From NCBI GenBank assembly GCA_033030425.1, contig JAUFSD010000006.1:620001-684000 (forward strand): a stretch of DNA of 64,000 bases. The letters run 5' to 3'. A program made the position numbers and the translations under genes. Numbering within the stretch: the stretch's first letter is position 1; the number at the start of each line of letters is the position of its first letter. Under the pieces are notes generated by a model. That model ran no database searches, was not told the DNA's origin, and worked only from the letters and a program-made list of their open reading frames with translations. Origin of the DNA: Verpa conica. Taxonomy: Eukaryota; Ascomycota; Pezizomycetes; Pezizales; Morchellaceae. This document shows positions 1-12,722 of the stretch, piece after piece.

Positions 1-1261
1 TTGGGCGATGCAAGGAGACCGAGACATTAAAAAACCGCCGAGATTTTAAGATCAGGCAAGGTTAGGGTTATTTTTGAGGGGGGGGGGGTTATGGTGGTGG
101 TGGTGAGTGTTTGCTGACGGCATTTAATGACTTTATTTGGGCCGTTTGGCAAGGGATTTCGGGATGGGCCAACTAGAAAAGGCGAAGGCGAGGCGAAAAT
201 ACCTAGCAACAAAGGGGGGGGCGACAGGCAAAAATGGCAGTTTAGAGGGTTGGGATTACCGGGTGTGGCTAGTTTGGGCCTAGAAGAGATGGTCGCTGCT
301 GCTGCTGCTGCTGCTGCGAGTGGAGATACGGAGGAACATCCTCGCCTGTAGTGCTGGTCCCCATTCATTTTGCATTTCTCTCCTGGCCACCCTACGCATA
401 TCCCCCTCCCTCCCTTTGTTGCGTTGTGGTTCTGTTATGTATGCTACAGATCCTGGGCTCGACAAGATATTCCGTTGATTACTGACCGAGTAAGCTACTG
501 AAGGAACGAACGCTGGAATTGTGAAGTAATATACAGTGCGGAAGCAAGTGAGAGACCACTAAGAAGAGCCGAGAGACATAGTGTGATAGAGTGACGATTA
601 CTTGTGAAAAGAGAAGAAAGAGATATAGAGAGAACGAGAAAGAGAAGGAGAAAGAGAAGGGGAGAAAGACATCACTAAACCGACGACCCCCTCCACACCA
701 CACCACCACCTCTAGATAATCCTTTGCCTCCTGCAGCATAGCAGCATAGCAGTACCAGCGCCGGCATCTTTCGTCCTCCCCTCCCCTCCCTCCCTCCTCC
801 TCCTCCTCCTTCCTCTTCTTCTTCGCTCTCCTCCGTCATCACAACTATCAACAACCCCCCCCCCTTTCCTGTCTTTCGTTTCTCTTTCCTCTTGTTGTTG
901 CTCGGCGCCAGCCAGCCAGCGGGTTACTACTCTCTCTCTGTCAACTGCCCCCCCCCATACCCATACCCATACCCACACCCACACCCACACACCCGCACCC
1001 ATACTCCCTCACCCGATAACCACTCATTTGGACCCTTCTTTCCTCGCCCTCTCACTCTACCGTAAAGACTGAGCAACGACCCGTTACCTCAACACAACTC
1101 TTAATTATCAAAGAATTCCATCAAAGAATCCCCCGATACACTAGACGTGCACGATCATCGGGGCCCTTCCGTTTTATCAGAGAGCCCTGTATTCCCGAGA
1201 GTCCGTTTCACTCTCATCCTTCCCTCATCTGTACGACAATAAAAAAAAAAAGGATATCATC
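1..1261. other. Upstream region and probable long leader of CDC4, rich in simple repeats
   Basis: No credible gene is seen. The stretch holds a GCT trinucleotide run near 294-317, a C/T-rich tract at about 770-870, and a hexanucleotide tract alternating CCCATA and CCCACA at about 955-1002. A run of A's lies just before the CDC4 ATG. Short reading frames here are low-complexity (poly-Ala, Trp-Val or Ser-Phe repeats) and are products of the simple repeats. The strand bias toward pyrimidines just upstream of a long fungal gene suggests a promoter plus long 5' leader, but no transcription start can be fixed. Confidence 0.5.
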
Positions 1262-4200
1262 ATGGAGCCGCCAACAGCACCTCATGTACATAACTCACTG
1301 CCTAGGCGGAATAATCGCCATCACCAACAGCAGCAGCAGCAGCAGATCGAGATGTCTTCATCGGCATCATTACCCTCGGGCTCATCATCAATAACGCAGC
1401 CTCAACAGCGGTCTCGTCGAGAATCTCGCATCACCCCTTTCTCTGCAGTTGGACAGTTCTCTTTTGCTCCTACAACCCAGACTACAGTGGTTACTACAAC
1501 GACAACTACAACTATGTCATTTCCCCAACTATTGATGAAACCACCAAGAAATTTGAATGAACTGGATCCAAAGGAATTTCCTTTGGCGGCTACTCCTACG
1601 CCACCAAACCTTAAACGGCTATGTTTTGACTTGAATGGAAAGAGAACTCACTTTAGAGAGACCGACGATCCCGAGCAGTCTTTGAGAGAGGTAGGATCTG
1701 AATCCACCTTGGAGAAACTCGGGGATTTTTTTTATTGACTGAGGCTAAAAATAACAGCTCGACCAACTCGTGTACAATCTCACTCAAAACAATGGTGTTA
1801 TCAGGAAAGTCACCCGGGGGGAGGAGCACGTTGAAGGACCCAACCCTTTGACAAGCCCACCCGCGTCAGCCACCATTCCATTAACAAGAAAACGACCCGC
1901 TTCCCCGGTATCGATATCAGAGGCTGCTGAACGCGTAGTAATGCAAAAAAGCAACAAGCGGCGACAAACCGGGAGACAGAGGATAGGGGCTTCTAGTCCA
2001 AAAGTGAATACACCATCACCTAGAAAACACTTACGTTCTAGTCGAAATGCTACTCCAGCCACTCCCACACGTCCTGAAAACCAACTTCCTACCACATTTG
2101 CCCCCAGACCCTTCCGGCCTGTTCATCAGCAACTAAGTCAGCTGCAAAATGCTCAGTCTGTAACGCCAGTCCAGACTCATCAGCAAGAAACACCACTAAC
2201 CTTATCCCCTCGACTTGGGACCAAGCCCTTAGACTTGGATAATGAGGATGCCAATATGAACGCTGCGACTCCAACCCCAGCAGAAGATGTTGACTTGGAT
2301 GATGCATCTGATGGAACCATATTGGCTACATCAACCCCCCCTGAAGTTGACACTGAGGCTAGAGCGTCTAGTGATGACAGTGTTGCCCAGCCTCTTAGCC
2401 TACCAAGCCCAAGCCTAAGTCCAGTCACTGCAGCTTTAACCCATGGTAACAGCTACTTTTCGGCGATGGATACGGACGACATCAACTCACCACTAGAACT
2501 ACCACCAAGTGAAGAGGATATGGGTGATGAGTCTACCCAGTTAATACTAAGTCCGCGAAGGGAAGTTATGCAGCTCCAAACTCCACTAGAGCAGTACACA
2601 CCCGGGTTAATGGAAATTCCGAAAATGCTCGATTCCTTTGATGCAATGCCGTCCGCTGTCAAAACTTACATTATGTACCAACTCCTCCGTCGATGTTCAA
2701 AGAGTACCCTCCAAACTGTTGCCGAGGTCGTTAATCCTGCGCTTAAATGCGATTTCCTGACCCTATTACCCCCCGAACTTTCCTTGAATGTCATCAAGTA
2801 TCTTGATGTCCAGAGTCTTTGTAACGCTGCCCAGGTATCTAGAAGATGGAGGGTTATTGTTGACTCGGACGAATGGACTTGGAAAAAGCTATTTGATGAC
2901 GATGGTTATGTTTTGGCGGAAGGAGAACTTGACCGTGCAGTTAGAGAAGGGTGGGGGTACCAGGATCCCCAGGGGAACGACGACTGTGAAAGGGATATCA
3001 ACGCAGGTCTTGTCACAAGCCGTTCAGGCCGTCATTCTAGTGGGGGTGTCTCGGCTTTCACAACTCCTCCGCCTAATGGAAGACAAAAGAAGAAGATCAA
3101 CACGAGAGCTAATTCCAAGAAGCAACAGAAGAAGCGGGAAGCCGTGGAAACGCTGGGGAAGGAGGAGTTCAATGAGGTTATATTGGAAATAATATCGAAT
3201 TCTGTGGGACCAAATGCAGCAGCGCATGCGGCTGAGAAGGCTGGCTCGAAGGCTTCAGTTGGACTACCTACATTGAGGAATCTACACCTGTTCAAGTCGA
3301 TTTATCGCAGGCACCACATTATCCGTCGCAGCTGGATTCGCCCACAAGTAAAGCCAAGGCACATATCGTTCCGCGGTCATCAGAGCCATGTAGTTACTTG
3401 TCTACAATTTGACACGGATAAAATTCTTACAGGCTCTGATGACACAAATATAAACGTGTACGGTACCAACACGGGTGCATTGAGGAACAAACTTGAGGGA
3501 CATGAAGGTGGGGTCTGGGCCCTGCAATATGAAGGCAACACTCTAGTATCTGGCTCGACCGATAGAACAGTGCGTGTATGGGATATTACTAAAGGGGAGT
3601 GCACTCAAATTTTCCACGGCCACACCTCAACTGTTCGCTGTCTACAAATTCTCATGCCGACAAAGATCGGGGTGAAGGCAGACGGCAAAGATTTAATCAT
3701 GCCAAAGGTGCCTATGATAATTACCGGATCTCGAGATTCAACATTACGGGTATGGAAACTCCCGATGCCAGGTGATAAGACTTACCTGCCTGGACGAGAT
3801 GGGCAGGACGGCGATGCTTTCTTGAACCCAAATAACAATCCATATTTCGTCCGCACACTTTCTGGCCATCAGCACTCAGTTCGCGCGATATCAGCCCATG
3901 GCGACACCCTTGTTAGTGGCAGTTACGATTACTCGGTCAAGGTGTGGAAGATATCAACTGGGGAGACAATCCACACTCTCCGAGGACATGCACAGAAGGT
4001 TTATAGTGTCGTTCTTGATCATAAGCGCAACCGCTGTATCAGTGGGAGCATGGATAACCTGGTCAAGGTTTGGTCACTGGATACTGGCTCACCAATTTAT
4101 ACCCTCGAGGGACACACCCAACTTGTGGGTCTGTTGGACCTGAGCCATGATAGGCTCGTCTCAGCTGCCGCAGACTCAACGCTGAGAATTTGGGATCCGG

Positions 4201-4680
4201 AAACTGGCCAGTGCAAACATACCCTTTCTGCTCACACTGGGGCTATTACTTGCTTCCAACATGACGGTCATAAAGTTATCTCCGGCTCTGACAAGACATT
4301 AAAGATGTGGAATGTGCAGACTGGTGATTTTATCCGAGATCTGTTGACAGATTTGAGCGGAGTTTGGCAGGTCAAATTTAATGAACGTAGATGCGTTGCT
4401 GCTGTACAAAGAGATTCAGTCACTTATATCGAGGTTTGTTCTCCCAAAACTTACCTCTCAGGGAAAAAGACTAATATTTATATTACAGGTGCTTGATTTT
4501 GGTGCTGCTAGAGATGGTGTCCCCGAAGAAAAGAGAGGGCGCAGGATCGTCGTTGACGTGAACGGTCGAGAAGTTACTGATGGAAACGACACCATGGATG
4601 AAGGTAGTTACCAAAATTTACATTGATCACATCAGTACATTACTAATTCAATGGGAGTAGCTGGTGATGATTTTGAATAG
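1262..4680 (+). CDS. CDC4: CDC4-type F-box/WD40 substrate receptor of SCF ubiquitin ligase
   Basis: Predicted exons are 1262-1690, 1758-4433, 4489-4603 and 4661-4680 (1079 residues). The N-terminal 470 residues are disordered, with a Gln run near residue 22 and many Ser/Thr-Pro sites. An F-box follows at about 475-520 (LLPPELSLNVIKYLD), then the CDC4-specific linker (RHHIIRRSWIRP) and eight WD40 blades from about 680 to the end, with repeated GH...SGS.D..VRVWD signatures. Family knowledge: the F-box binds Skp1, the propeller binds phosphodegrons, and SCF-Cdc4 ubiquitinates cell-cycle and clock proteins in the nucleus. The last two introns are short (55 and 57 nt); removing the final one gives the C-terminus AGDDFE in place of read-through to a stop at 4626. 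The ATG at 1262 is the first in the frame after the A-rich leader. A sulfur-regulator F-box/WD40 paralogue is the main alternative, but the linker favours CDC4. Confidence 0.93.
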
Positions 4681-6490
4681 GTCTTCAATTGTAACTTAAG
4701 TGGAGTTGTGTCATGGTGAATTTCTTTGGCTTTCTTTTGGGTTTGTTTCACGGAAAACTGAAAAAGTTTTATTTTTGAACAAAATTTCACGGCAAGAGAT
4801 ATGTTGATGCCGTCTGCTCTACAAGCAGCAAGGGCTGTTGCTTGATGTACAAAGGATTCCGGAGTTTTTTTTTTTTATGCTTCTATTCCCCTATCTTTTT
4901 TTATCTTTTTTGCACGGCTGCGATCTGCTATTATGCGCCTTTGTGTTTTCCCTCTTCTTTTCATAAGTCATTTCTTATATCCTTTACTTGGCCATGTCTT
5001 TTCTCGAGCATTGTTATGGACTTTTGGGGACATGGGAGAGCGATTCGGTAGCATGGAATTGGATCGTTGGTGATGTTTTATGGGGTTTCCATCTTGTTTT
5101 TTTACTTCGTTGTATCTTCGATTTTGTTCGGTTGCTCCGGGGAGGGTTTTCTTTTCTTTTCTTTTTCAGATTTTAAAGGTTGTAATTTTTCGCCTTTTTT
5201 GTTCAGTTTTTTTTGTGAAATGGCTTCACCACGAAGACACGAGAAAATACCGAGTAAGTAGCAATCCAGTCGATGGATCTGGGGTAGCGGCGAATGGCGA
5301 ATGAATAGTTGGGGTATGGGGTGGTTTTTGCATGCATAGCCCGCGGCGGTTCCTTTTTGTTTGGCGGTTGCAGTTTGAAGAAAAAGAAATTGGCTTATAG
5401 CGGATCTATGTTTTTTTTGTTCGTGTTCATCTTTTTCTACGTCTTTTATATTTATTTGTCCCTGTTTTTGTTTTTTTGTTTTTTGTTTGCACGACCAAAG
5501 GTAAAGGGGGAACATTTGGTGGGAAAGGCTGGCATGCGTGGTTGCGATAAGAAAATGTTGCCTTCTTTCGTTGAGCATTACGTGTAGGGGTTGGAGCTTT
5601 GTGGAATCTGTACATCAGACATGGGTAGTTGGGAGGTATATTTTTTTTCTCTTTACAAGGGGGTGGATTCTTTTGCTTCTATATTCTTGTTATTCATGTG
5701 GTTTATCGGCTTTCCCTCCTACTTGGTGGGATGAACAGTTGGCTTTTCCAATCCCACCACTTCGTTGTCTTTCACTGTTCTTGCCTTTATTTTCTTTTTC
5801 TTCTGTCACTTCTCTTGCTGGGCTAGGGGGTTTTTCTTGTTTGGCGATAAGCTCAGGAATTGGAAAAGGGTGGTTGCTACTGGCGTGGTACATATAGGGA
5901 GGACGCAATAGGATACCTTGTTACTTATCACTAGCAAATGATTGTATGAGTTTTATGTGTTGATCTGTGCATGCGTTGGCGGTATGGAGACGGTGGGGGA
6001 TGCAGTCATGGCGCTATCTATAGATGGAGACGACTGAGAGGTGCTGTACAGCGACGCCCATGTGTGTTTGAGACAGACGAGTGACGACGGATGCTGCCGC
6101 GGTATGCGGTTCATTCGCGAGGCTGAGGAATACGCTCCTTTTGTTTCTCTCCCCTATAGATTGAGTGGTTAGTGGGGCAGCTGCCATAAGTGGGAAGTCC
6201 CCTTTTCTTTCCCTCCCCCTTGACAGTCGAGGAAAATCTAGATACCAATAGTTTCTTAGCATAGTATAGATACCCCCCCTGCATTGCTTTTTTTGAGGGG
6301 AGATTATAAATACATATTCTTGGTTGGGTGGGCTATCCTTTGGGCCAGGATGCGTCTCGCACTGTAGACTAAAATCTTGTCTACTTGCTCTCTGTAGATC
6401 TCTCTTAGTAGTAAACATATCCAAGGAAATTTTATTCCAGGGTTCCTGGCGTCTGTTATTTGGTCGGGCTGAGGGAGGATATCAAAAAAT
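4681..6490. other. CDC4 3' flank, T-rich, no gene seen
   Basis: Long T runs (for example near 4866 and 5640) and T-rich sequence with many short overlapping reading frames on both strands. These translate as Phe-rich or Lys-rich low-complexity peptides and have no family features. The first few hundred bases probably include the CDC4 3' untranslated region. The 136-codon frame on the minus strand at 6014-6424 has no recognisable domain and I do not accept it. Confidence 0.4.
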
Positions 6491-9400
6491 AAATAAAATA
6501 AAAATCAAGTTATAAGAAATTAATATAATCATTTTAGTGGACATGAGCGCTCAGTGCATACTTAGGGTTCTCACATGATCTTCCGCTGTAATATCAGCTA
6601 GACTATATGACGCTTCTATTACGGTGCGTCGAGAATAATCAAACCGGAAAGTAGTTATAGAGAGCCTTTTGTTTTAAGGTAGCCAGATATCACCGCCAAG
6701 CATTAGTAGTGCATCCCCCCAGCACCAACAAGCTAGTCCTCCGTGCATTGACAAAAAAAAAGGAGAAACTTTTTTAAAGGCTTGGATACTTTGATGTATG
6801 CCAATGAAATTAGAAGCCGTCTAAGACAGACATAGTTCCTTAGGGTAACACCCCCCGATGGCAATAAATCATGAGAAAGCACTCGGTTTATCCCTCTATA
6901 TTATGCTTAGATATAGCTATATAAGTGTAAATAGGGTTTATTAAACAAAGTATAGATCATATAAGCCCTGGTTAGAATACAGTAACCTGGTAGTGTTTGT
7001 TATTGTAGTACACACCTTGTAAATCCAGTGCTCTATTACCAGAACAACCCCCCATAAAGGTATTTAGTATCCTGTACCTATAGACTACGCTTTTAAACAA
7101 CTACTAACCTCCCAAGTTACAACTATAGGAGAATAATTATGTATCAATATTGTATTAGCTGTGCCTTTATTCATAATTATGCAAATTTGTAGTTTTCCGC
7201 CGGTTTTTTCTACCCTAAGGTCGGGCGGTTTAGAATTGGGGAGTTACCCTGCCTAACTATCTACAAAGGCTAAAGGGAACAGAGATACAGACATAAATGT
7301 AGTTGTGGGACCGTGTGTATCTATCAAAGGGCGCTAAGGCTACAGGTATTAAAAAGATTTTCTCAAGTACTCTTACTTCAGAGGTGCCATATCCACTCGA
7401 CAACTTGATTACCCCCGTATAGGGTTCCAATCTCCGCTGCAAGATAGGCCTAGGCCTGGCGCAGTGAGTGGTATTCCATGGGCATAAAATATGCGGAGTC
7501 ACAGGGTTGACAGCATTTGCTATCAATGTTGGCTTTATGGGAGAGCTTGGAGAAGATTATTAGAAATAAGTACCCATATCAATAGCGATATCTAAAATTA
7601 GTGCTTTGAAGGCTGACAGAAAATAAGCAAAATGTGACATAGAGTATAGGTATAGGTGGAGTAGATGAAGATAGAAGTGCGAGCAGAGGTGAAGATACGA
7701 GTGTAGGGAAGAAATTTAGATACGGCCCAGTGAGTGGTTCGATTCAGATACGGTCCTAGGCCAAAATAGATCGGAAATTGCACTTTTAGGCCGGCCGATA
7801 CCAAATCAATACGGTCATTCTGCAGTCCGCAATAGATGCAGCAGCACCCGTCCGAAATTTTCTCAGTAGAGCTCGTGATTATATCTATGCTGTGCTAGGG
7901 GTGACGCTGATCGTTTAAATATTCCACTTCGAAAATAACCGTCGTAATTATTAGAATCACAGCTACATGAACCATATATCCTTCCAATGAAATATCTTGC
8001 TATGTTAAGTTAGAATTTAGAATCAAATAAATAAAAAATCGATAGCTATCGTAACATTACCTTTTTCGGTGTCTAGTATTTAAATATGACTGCTAGCAAA
8101 AGTCACACAAAGACAAGTGGTACTGAGAAAATACTCGTTTTTATTATTTTTATTATTTAGTAGGGGGTTAGAGAATAGCGATAATATTAATAAGGCGGTG
8201 AGGTTAGGGATCTAGTGTAAGGGCTAGTATCGTACTCAGGCTCAGATGTACAGCTTGCTATGATTTAAGAATAGAAATGAGTCTAGGGCTAGGGGTTTGG
8301 TATTCTTGGGGAGCAAAAATACCCAGAAATTAAAAAAAAGTTTCTCCCGGGGGCTGAACCGCGGACCGTTTCTCACTTGTCCCAGAATAAGTGCGACTAG
8401 GCTTCCCGGTATACCGGTAGGCCATCTTCACCTGAAAGTATCGATAGGTTTTGCACTTTTGAGGTGTGTCAAGGGGGCTCTTGGAAAAGAATTTGTGGTA
8501 TAATTACTCAGGAGTATTTATAACCTTAATACAACTATGATATAGAGAGCCTAGACAGGCTTCTAGAATAAGTATTAATTTATATTCTCTTTATATATGC
8601 TTTTTTGTTGATTTCCACTTATTTGTGTTGACTTCTGTTGCGTTGTGGAAATATATGGGTATTTTACTACCGACAATATGTATGGAATTTTATGAGCGGT
8701 GATTCTTAAACATTCCTACCGCTACCTCCAAACCTATAGTACTCGAACATCTAGCCTATCCTAGCCGATAAATCACTAGCTATTACCATAAAACAGAGCA
8801 GGAGTGGATCAGTGCCTAGCACTCCCATGTTTATTTTAGCCCTCTCCACTAATCCAGTCCTCACAAATCTGTGCTTAAAGATGGCTGTAACCTGATTTTT
8901 TGGAATTCTTAGTAACTACAATTGCAATTGATCCCGAGAAGAGCAGCCGATACAGTGGTCATTGGAACAGTATCTTATGAGCCAACTATGATATAAAAGC
9001 CCATCCGAAACGGGACTTGTAGCACCTACATATATCAAGAAGGGTACCCGGCGTTGTTCTCATCGTCTGTAATTATTAGTAATTTAGGTTTAACATAATT
9101 CATATATTTATGATTTATTCATTCATAAATTTAGCATAATTCTACGAGAAGCTTATATCCTTTTTTTAACGTCTGGGTCTAGACATGAGTCCATGTATGT
9201 CAGTGGTGGTAATGACTAGAAGTGACTGTTTTAGTAGAGCTTACCTTCTTTGGGCAAGATATAGACGAAATTCTTTTGAGTGGTAGTTTAGCGACTTTTT
9301 TCAGGAGTTAGACGTACCAATCAGGAGACGAGGGGGAAAGAGAGTTTACAACAAGTAGAATTATAGCGAGAAACGGCGAGGGTGGAGCTGTAGTACCCGA

Positions 9401-11640
9401 GTGTACGGTTTATGGGTAGCCATTCATACACAAGGGTTAAGCGCACGGTGCTATCTCTTGTGTAGATGGTTGGTAGTTGACGGTCGATGGTTTATCTTGC
9501 TAGTGTATCGTCTACATACCAGCCATTTTTGTCCTCTTTTTCTAGCGTGATATGACACAGCCACATAAGACCAATAAGCTCTATAATCTATTTCGGAAAC
9601 CTTTACATGTTATAGAAGTGTTTCACACGCCCCTGTAATATAAAGAAGTGCTTTTCTGTTAGTGTTAATTTATCGTCTGGCACAGTTTTGATTGGACTTA
9701 AAGATATGACACCGTCGAACCTTCGAACTTGCTAAAAAAGCCGTGTAACCAGATAAAACACGATTATCAGGGGTAGAGATGTCAGTTTTATCCAGGCGCA
9801 TATGGGATAGATTATTCCTGGTCTTTATAGTCTATTATAATGGAGATCATGTGCCTGTGTTTGGGGATCGAGTGTGAATCATGAACTAGGGGCTCTTTTT
9901 GGGTATCTCTAGCTTGTTTTCCTCTATTCTTTAAATATTAATACCGTTTTCTTGCTTCATTGCTTCACAGTCTATGGGATCTACTTGCGGGTGACCGACT
10001 ATGAAGCAACCTTCTAGCTCTATGATTTATAAAGTTTAGCGTACCTCTCATCATAGCATCAAAAGCAAAGGGCTTGTAGCCTTTTAGCTTTACACTTGTA
10101 CAAAAGTGATAGAAAATAAGGCTTATAATCAAGTCAACTACATATAGATAACTAAACTACTAGTTAATAAATCTCTAGGTGGTGGTATGGCCAAATTACA
10201 CCGAACGTACTATAGCGGGACATACCCTGTCACTCACATAGCAACCGAGAGCCCTATCTTGATATGATATCTTCCTCCACAAAAATACATAAATTAATAT
10301 AGGCAGATATCACATAAACAATTAATGTTCCTTTTCTCTAGTTCTACCTTCTGTTTCTTATCTATTACGGTTGTATAGCGATAACCACCTCGGGTTTTTG
10401 TTTCCCTAGCTATAGTAGTTTAACATAGTTTAGGGGTCAAGCTCAATCTCTATAATAACTAGAGATCTTCACTAATACAGCCTTAAGGAGCTTGCCCTGG
10501 GGTTTATTTTACTTCAAGGTAGTTTCTACCTAGACAGATATTAGACTACAAGCTATTACATCTGTAAAAAGTGAGTTCTTGGAGAATGTTACTTCTAGAT
10601 AGCCTTATAACTACCAGCGTCTAGGCATGACCTTTTAGTTTTAGTAGGCGGTATCAAATTGAATATATCGGTATATATCTATGGTCTACTGGTATCCCAG
10701 TTACTACCCCAGTCGCTCCACAAAATCTATTCAAAGTTCATATTGACTTGTTCGACAAAACACTCATGTACTTTACTCGGCAACGTTTTTCTCATCAAGG
10801 TTCCCTAGTCCCTTTCCTTAATAAATACTAGTCCAAAGAAACATGTCCGGTAATCATTAATGCGTTACTGTTAAAGAAACAGGGGTAATAGAACCGTCGG
10901 CAAGCTCCGCTACTAAATAAATACATGATTATTTCCGCGCTGAGATGAGGGACTTAGATTGCCCCGCTAGGTATATTGCGTAGACCTACCACTACAAAAA
11001 GTAGCTATAGCCTCGGCGCTCGACTAATGTATCGAGAGATTATACTCCTCATAGGTTTACTAAGAGGCTCTAGGCTCACACGATGCTTTAGTATTTGCCC
11101 TTAACCCTTTCGTCTACCCTTGTCTCATTATAGATACCTTTAATATTACACTGCCCAACTACCTGTTTTCGGCGGCTGGGGTTACTACTCGAGTCTCCGC
11201 TGGGCCAGAGGAAGTATTGGCCTTATACTCTCAGTTTTTTGTGTTTTTCCGACTAGTCTTCGCTTAATTATATTTCCAGTAACAAAATTTTAACGGAGCC
11301 GGTATTAGGCAACTTCTTAACTTTGCAGTTGCGTTGAGAAGTAATAATAAGGCGGTAATATACTCTATGTATTTTCCTATAGCTTTCCAGGACTATTGGG
11401 TGGTTCGGAGCTGCCTATTCCGCTACAGGCACATCCGAAAGTTGACTATGCTATTCCTAGCAACTTGGGCCTATTTCATATACGTAGACTGGGGCCGTTC
11501 GCCTCGAGAAGCATTGCACCTCATTGCCTTTTTTTATGAGAGCAGGGTGGGACATTGTTGAGGCTCTTTTTTCATCTCACATTGCGTTGCGTCGGTTTAT
11601 ATCCAAATAGGTTCTGGTTTGCTGAGAGAGTCACGCACGT
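6491..11640. repeat. AT-rich, TpA-rich, stop-dense gene-free island (probable decayed repeats)
   Basis: About 5 kb with no reading frame longer than roughly 90 codons on either strand. TpA steps are frequent (TATAG, CTATA, TTAG) compared with the flanking coding DNA. I looked for reverse transcriptase, integrase or transposase motifs and saw none. The pattern fits old transposon sequence degraded by C-to-T mutation (RIP-like) or neutral decay. I cannot identify the original element or its ends. A tRNA-like element lies inside at 8332-8431 and is listed separately. Confidence 0.45.
8332..8431 (-). ncRNA. tRNA-like element with A-box, B-box and T8 terminator
   Basis: Read on the minus strand, TGGCCTACCGGT (8413-8424) resembles an A box, GGTTCAGCCCC (8350-8360) resembles a B box, and a run of eight T's (8332-8339) follows. 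In between is a perfect 5-bp stem, CACTT/AAGTG (8374-8378 with 8389-8393), with a 10-nt loop where an anticodon arm would be. The acceptor and T stems do not pair well and the loop is three bases too long, so this is not a functional tRNA as read. A tRNA pseudogene or the head of a tRNA-derived SINE is more likely. It lies in an AT-rich island but is itself GC-richer. Confidence 0.3.
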
Positions 11641-11641
11641 G
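11636..11641. promoter_or_regulatory. CACGTG box upstream of PTH2
   Basis: The palindrome CACGTG followed by AC lies 158 bases before the PTH2 ATG. This is the classic core bound by bHLH factors such as Cbf1/CpcF. Use as a promoter element is inferred from position only. Confidence 0.35.
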
Positions 11642-11700
11642 ACATGGTACTCATCCAATGTTTAAAACTCAGAACGTCAAACAACGCACAACCGCATCCA

Positions 11701-11706
11701 TATAAA
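11701..11706 (+). promoter_or_regulatory. TATA-like box of PTH2
   Basis: TATAAA occurs 93 bases before the PTH2 ATG, followed by pyrimidine-rich sequence, which is a typical spacing for a fungal core promoter. Inference from position only. Confidence 0.35.
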
Positions 11707-11798
11707 CCATACAAATTGATCTTCTTCCGCTCCACCATTTCCAACCCTACACGCAGGTTCTCCGACCCCATTTTTCCACCGGGAAATTTTTTTAAAAA

Positions 11799-12722
11799 AT
11801 GCCTACCCTAACCCCACCATTTACAACTCTCCTCGCAGCGGTTCTTTGCGCTCTCGCCGGCTATTATGTCGGCAAGACCTCCGGCCTCCGTAGGGCAGAA
11901 CGGATTCATGAACTGAATAGGAAGGACATAGTCATGCTTGAGGATAACTTTGTGTCTACCAGCGGTATGGACCGGAGTACAAGCACAAATATGAATGACA
12001 AGAAAGGAAAGGCGAAGGCGAAGGCAGATGAAGAGGATGTTGAATGGGAGTCGGATGATGAGAATGGTGAGGACGAGGAGGATGATGATGGGGGGGTCAA
12101 TATCAACAAGTTTGAGAATAGTCATGAGGCTTGCAAAATGGTAAGTCCATCTCTATTCAATCACCATCTAGTTACAATTAGCTGAGTCCTATCTTTTTGT
12201 TTCAGTAATGTAACTGACCCCTGGCTCAAACAGGTTCTAGTTGTCCGTACGGATCTCGGAATGACAAAGGTATTTCCCCTCTTTGCCGATGCATTACCCC
12301 ACACGCTCGTCTACATATAAAAAAAACAGAGATTGATGTATCATACTATCTTAGGGCAAGATCGCCGCTCAATGCGGCCATGCAACTCTCATGTGCTACA
12401 AGGCATCGCAAAAACATGCCCCACACCTCGTCCGCGCCTGGGAAAACTACGGCCAAACAAAAATTGCCTTACAGGCTAAGGGAGAAGACGAGCTTAATGA
12501 ACTGCAGGCAAAGGCCATAAGTCTTGGTGTTGTCGCTAAAATAGTGCATGATGCGGGACGGACGCAGATCGAGGCGGGCAGCGCTACGGTTTTGGGCATT
12601 GGACCTGGTAAGTGTTTACTTTTTTTTAATATTGAGGGAAAAAAGAATTCACTAATAGTGCCTACCATATAGCACCTATATCGACTATAAATGACATCTC
12701 GGGCCATCTGAAACTGCTGTGA
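11799..12722 (+). CDS. PTH2: Peptidyl-tRNA hydrolase 2 with N-terminal membrane anchor
   Basis: Predicted exons are 11799-12140, 12234-12269, 12355-12607 and 12673-12722 (226 residues). Residues about 8-25 form a hydrophobic segment, followed by a long acidic/Lys linker. The catalytic PTH2 domain starts at about residue 114 with VLVVRTDLGMTKGKIAAQCG and continues through the conserved AGRTQIEAGS and VLGIGP motifs to GHLKLL at the end. Family knowledge: Pth2 cleaves peptidyl-tRNA released from stalled ribosomes, and the anchored fungal/animal form sits at the mitochondrial outer membrane. The 36-nt second exon is required to complete the LVVRTDLGMTK strand. All four junctions follow conserved protein sequence. 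It is convergent with the complex I gene to its right. Confidence 0.93.

Noticed and set aside
5102..5578. 158-codon Lys-rich minus-strand frame
   Set aside because: Antisense of T-rich sequence; Lys/Gln runs follow from A runs.
6014..6424. 136-codon minus-strand frame
   Set aside because: No recognisable motif and located in low-complexity flank.
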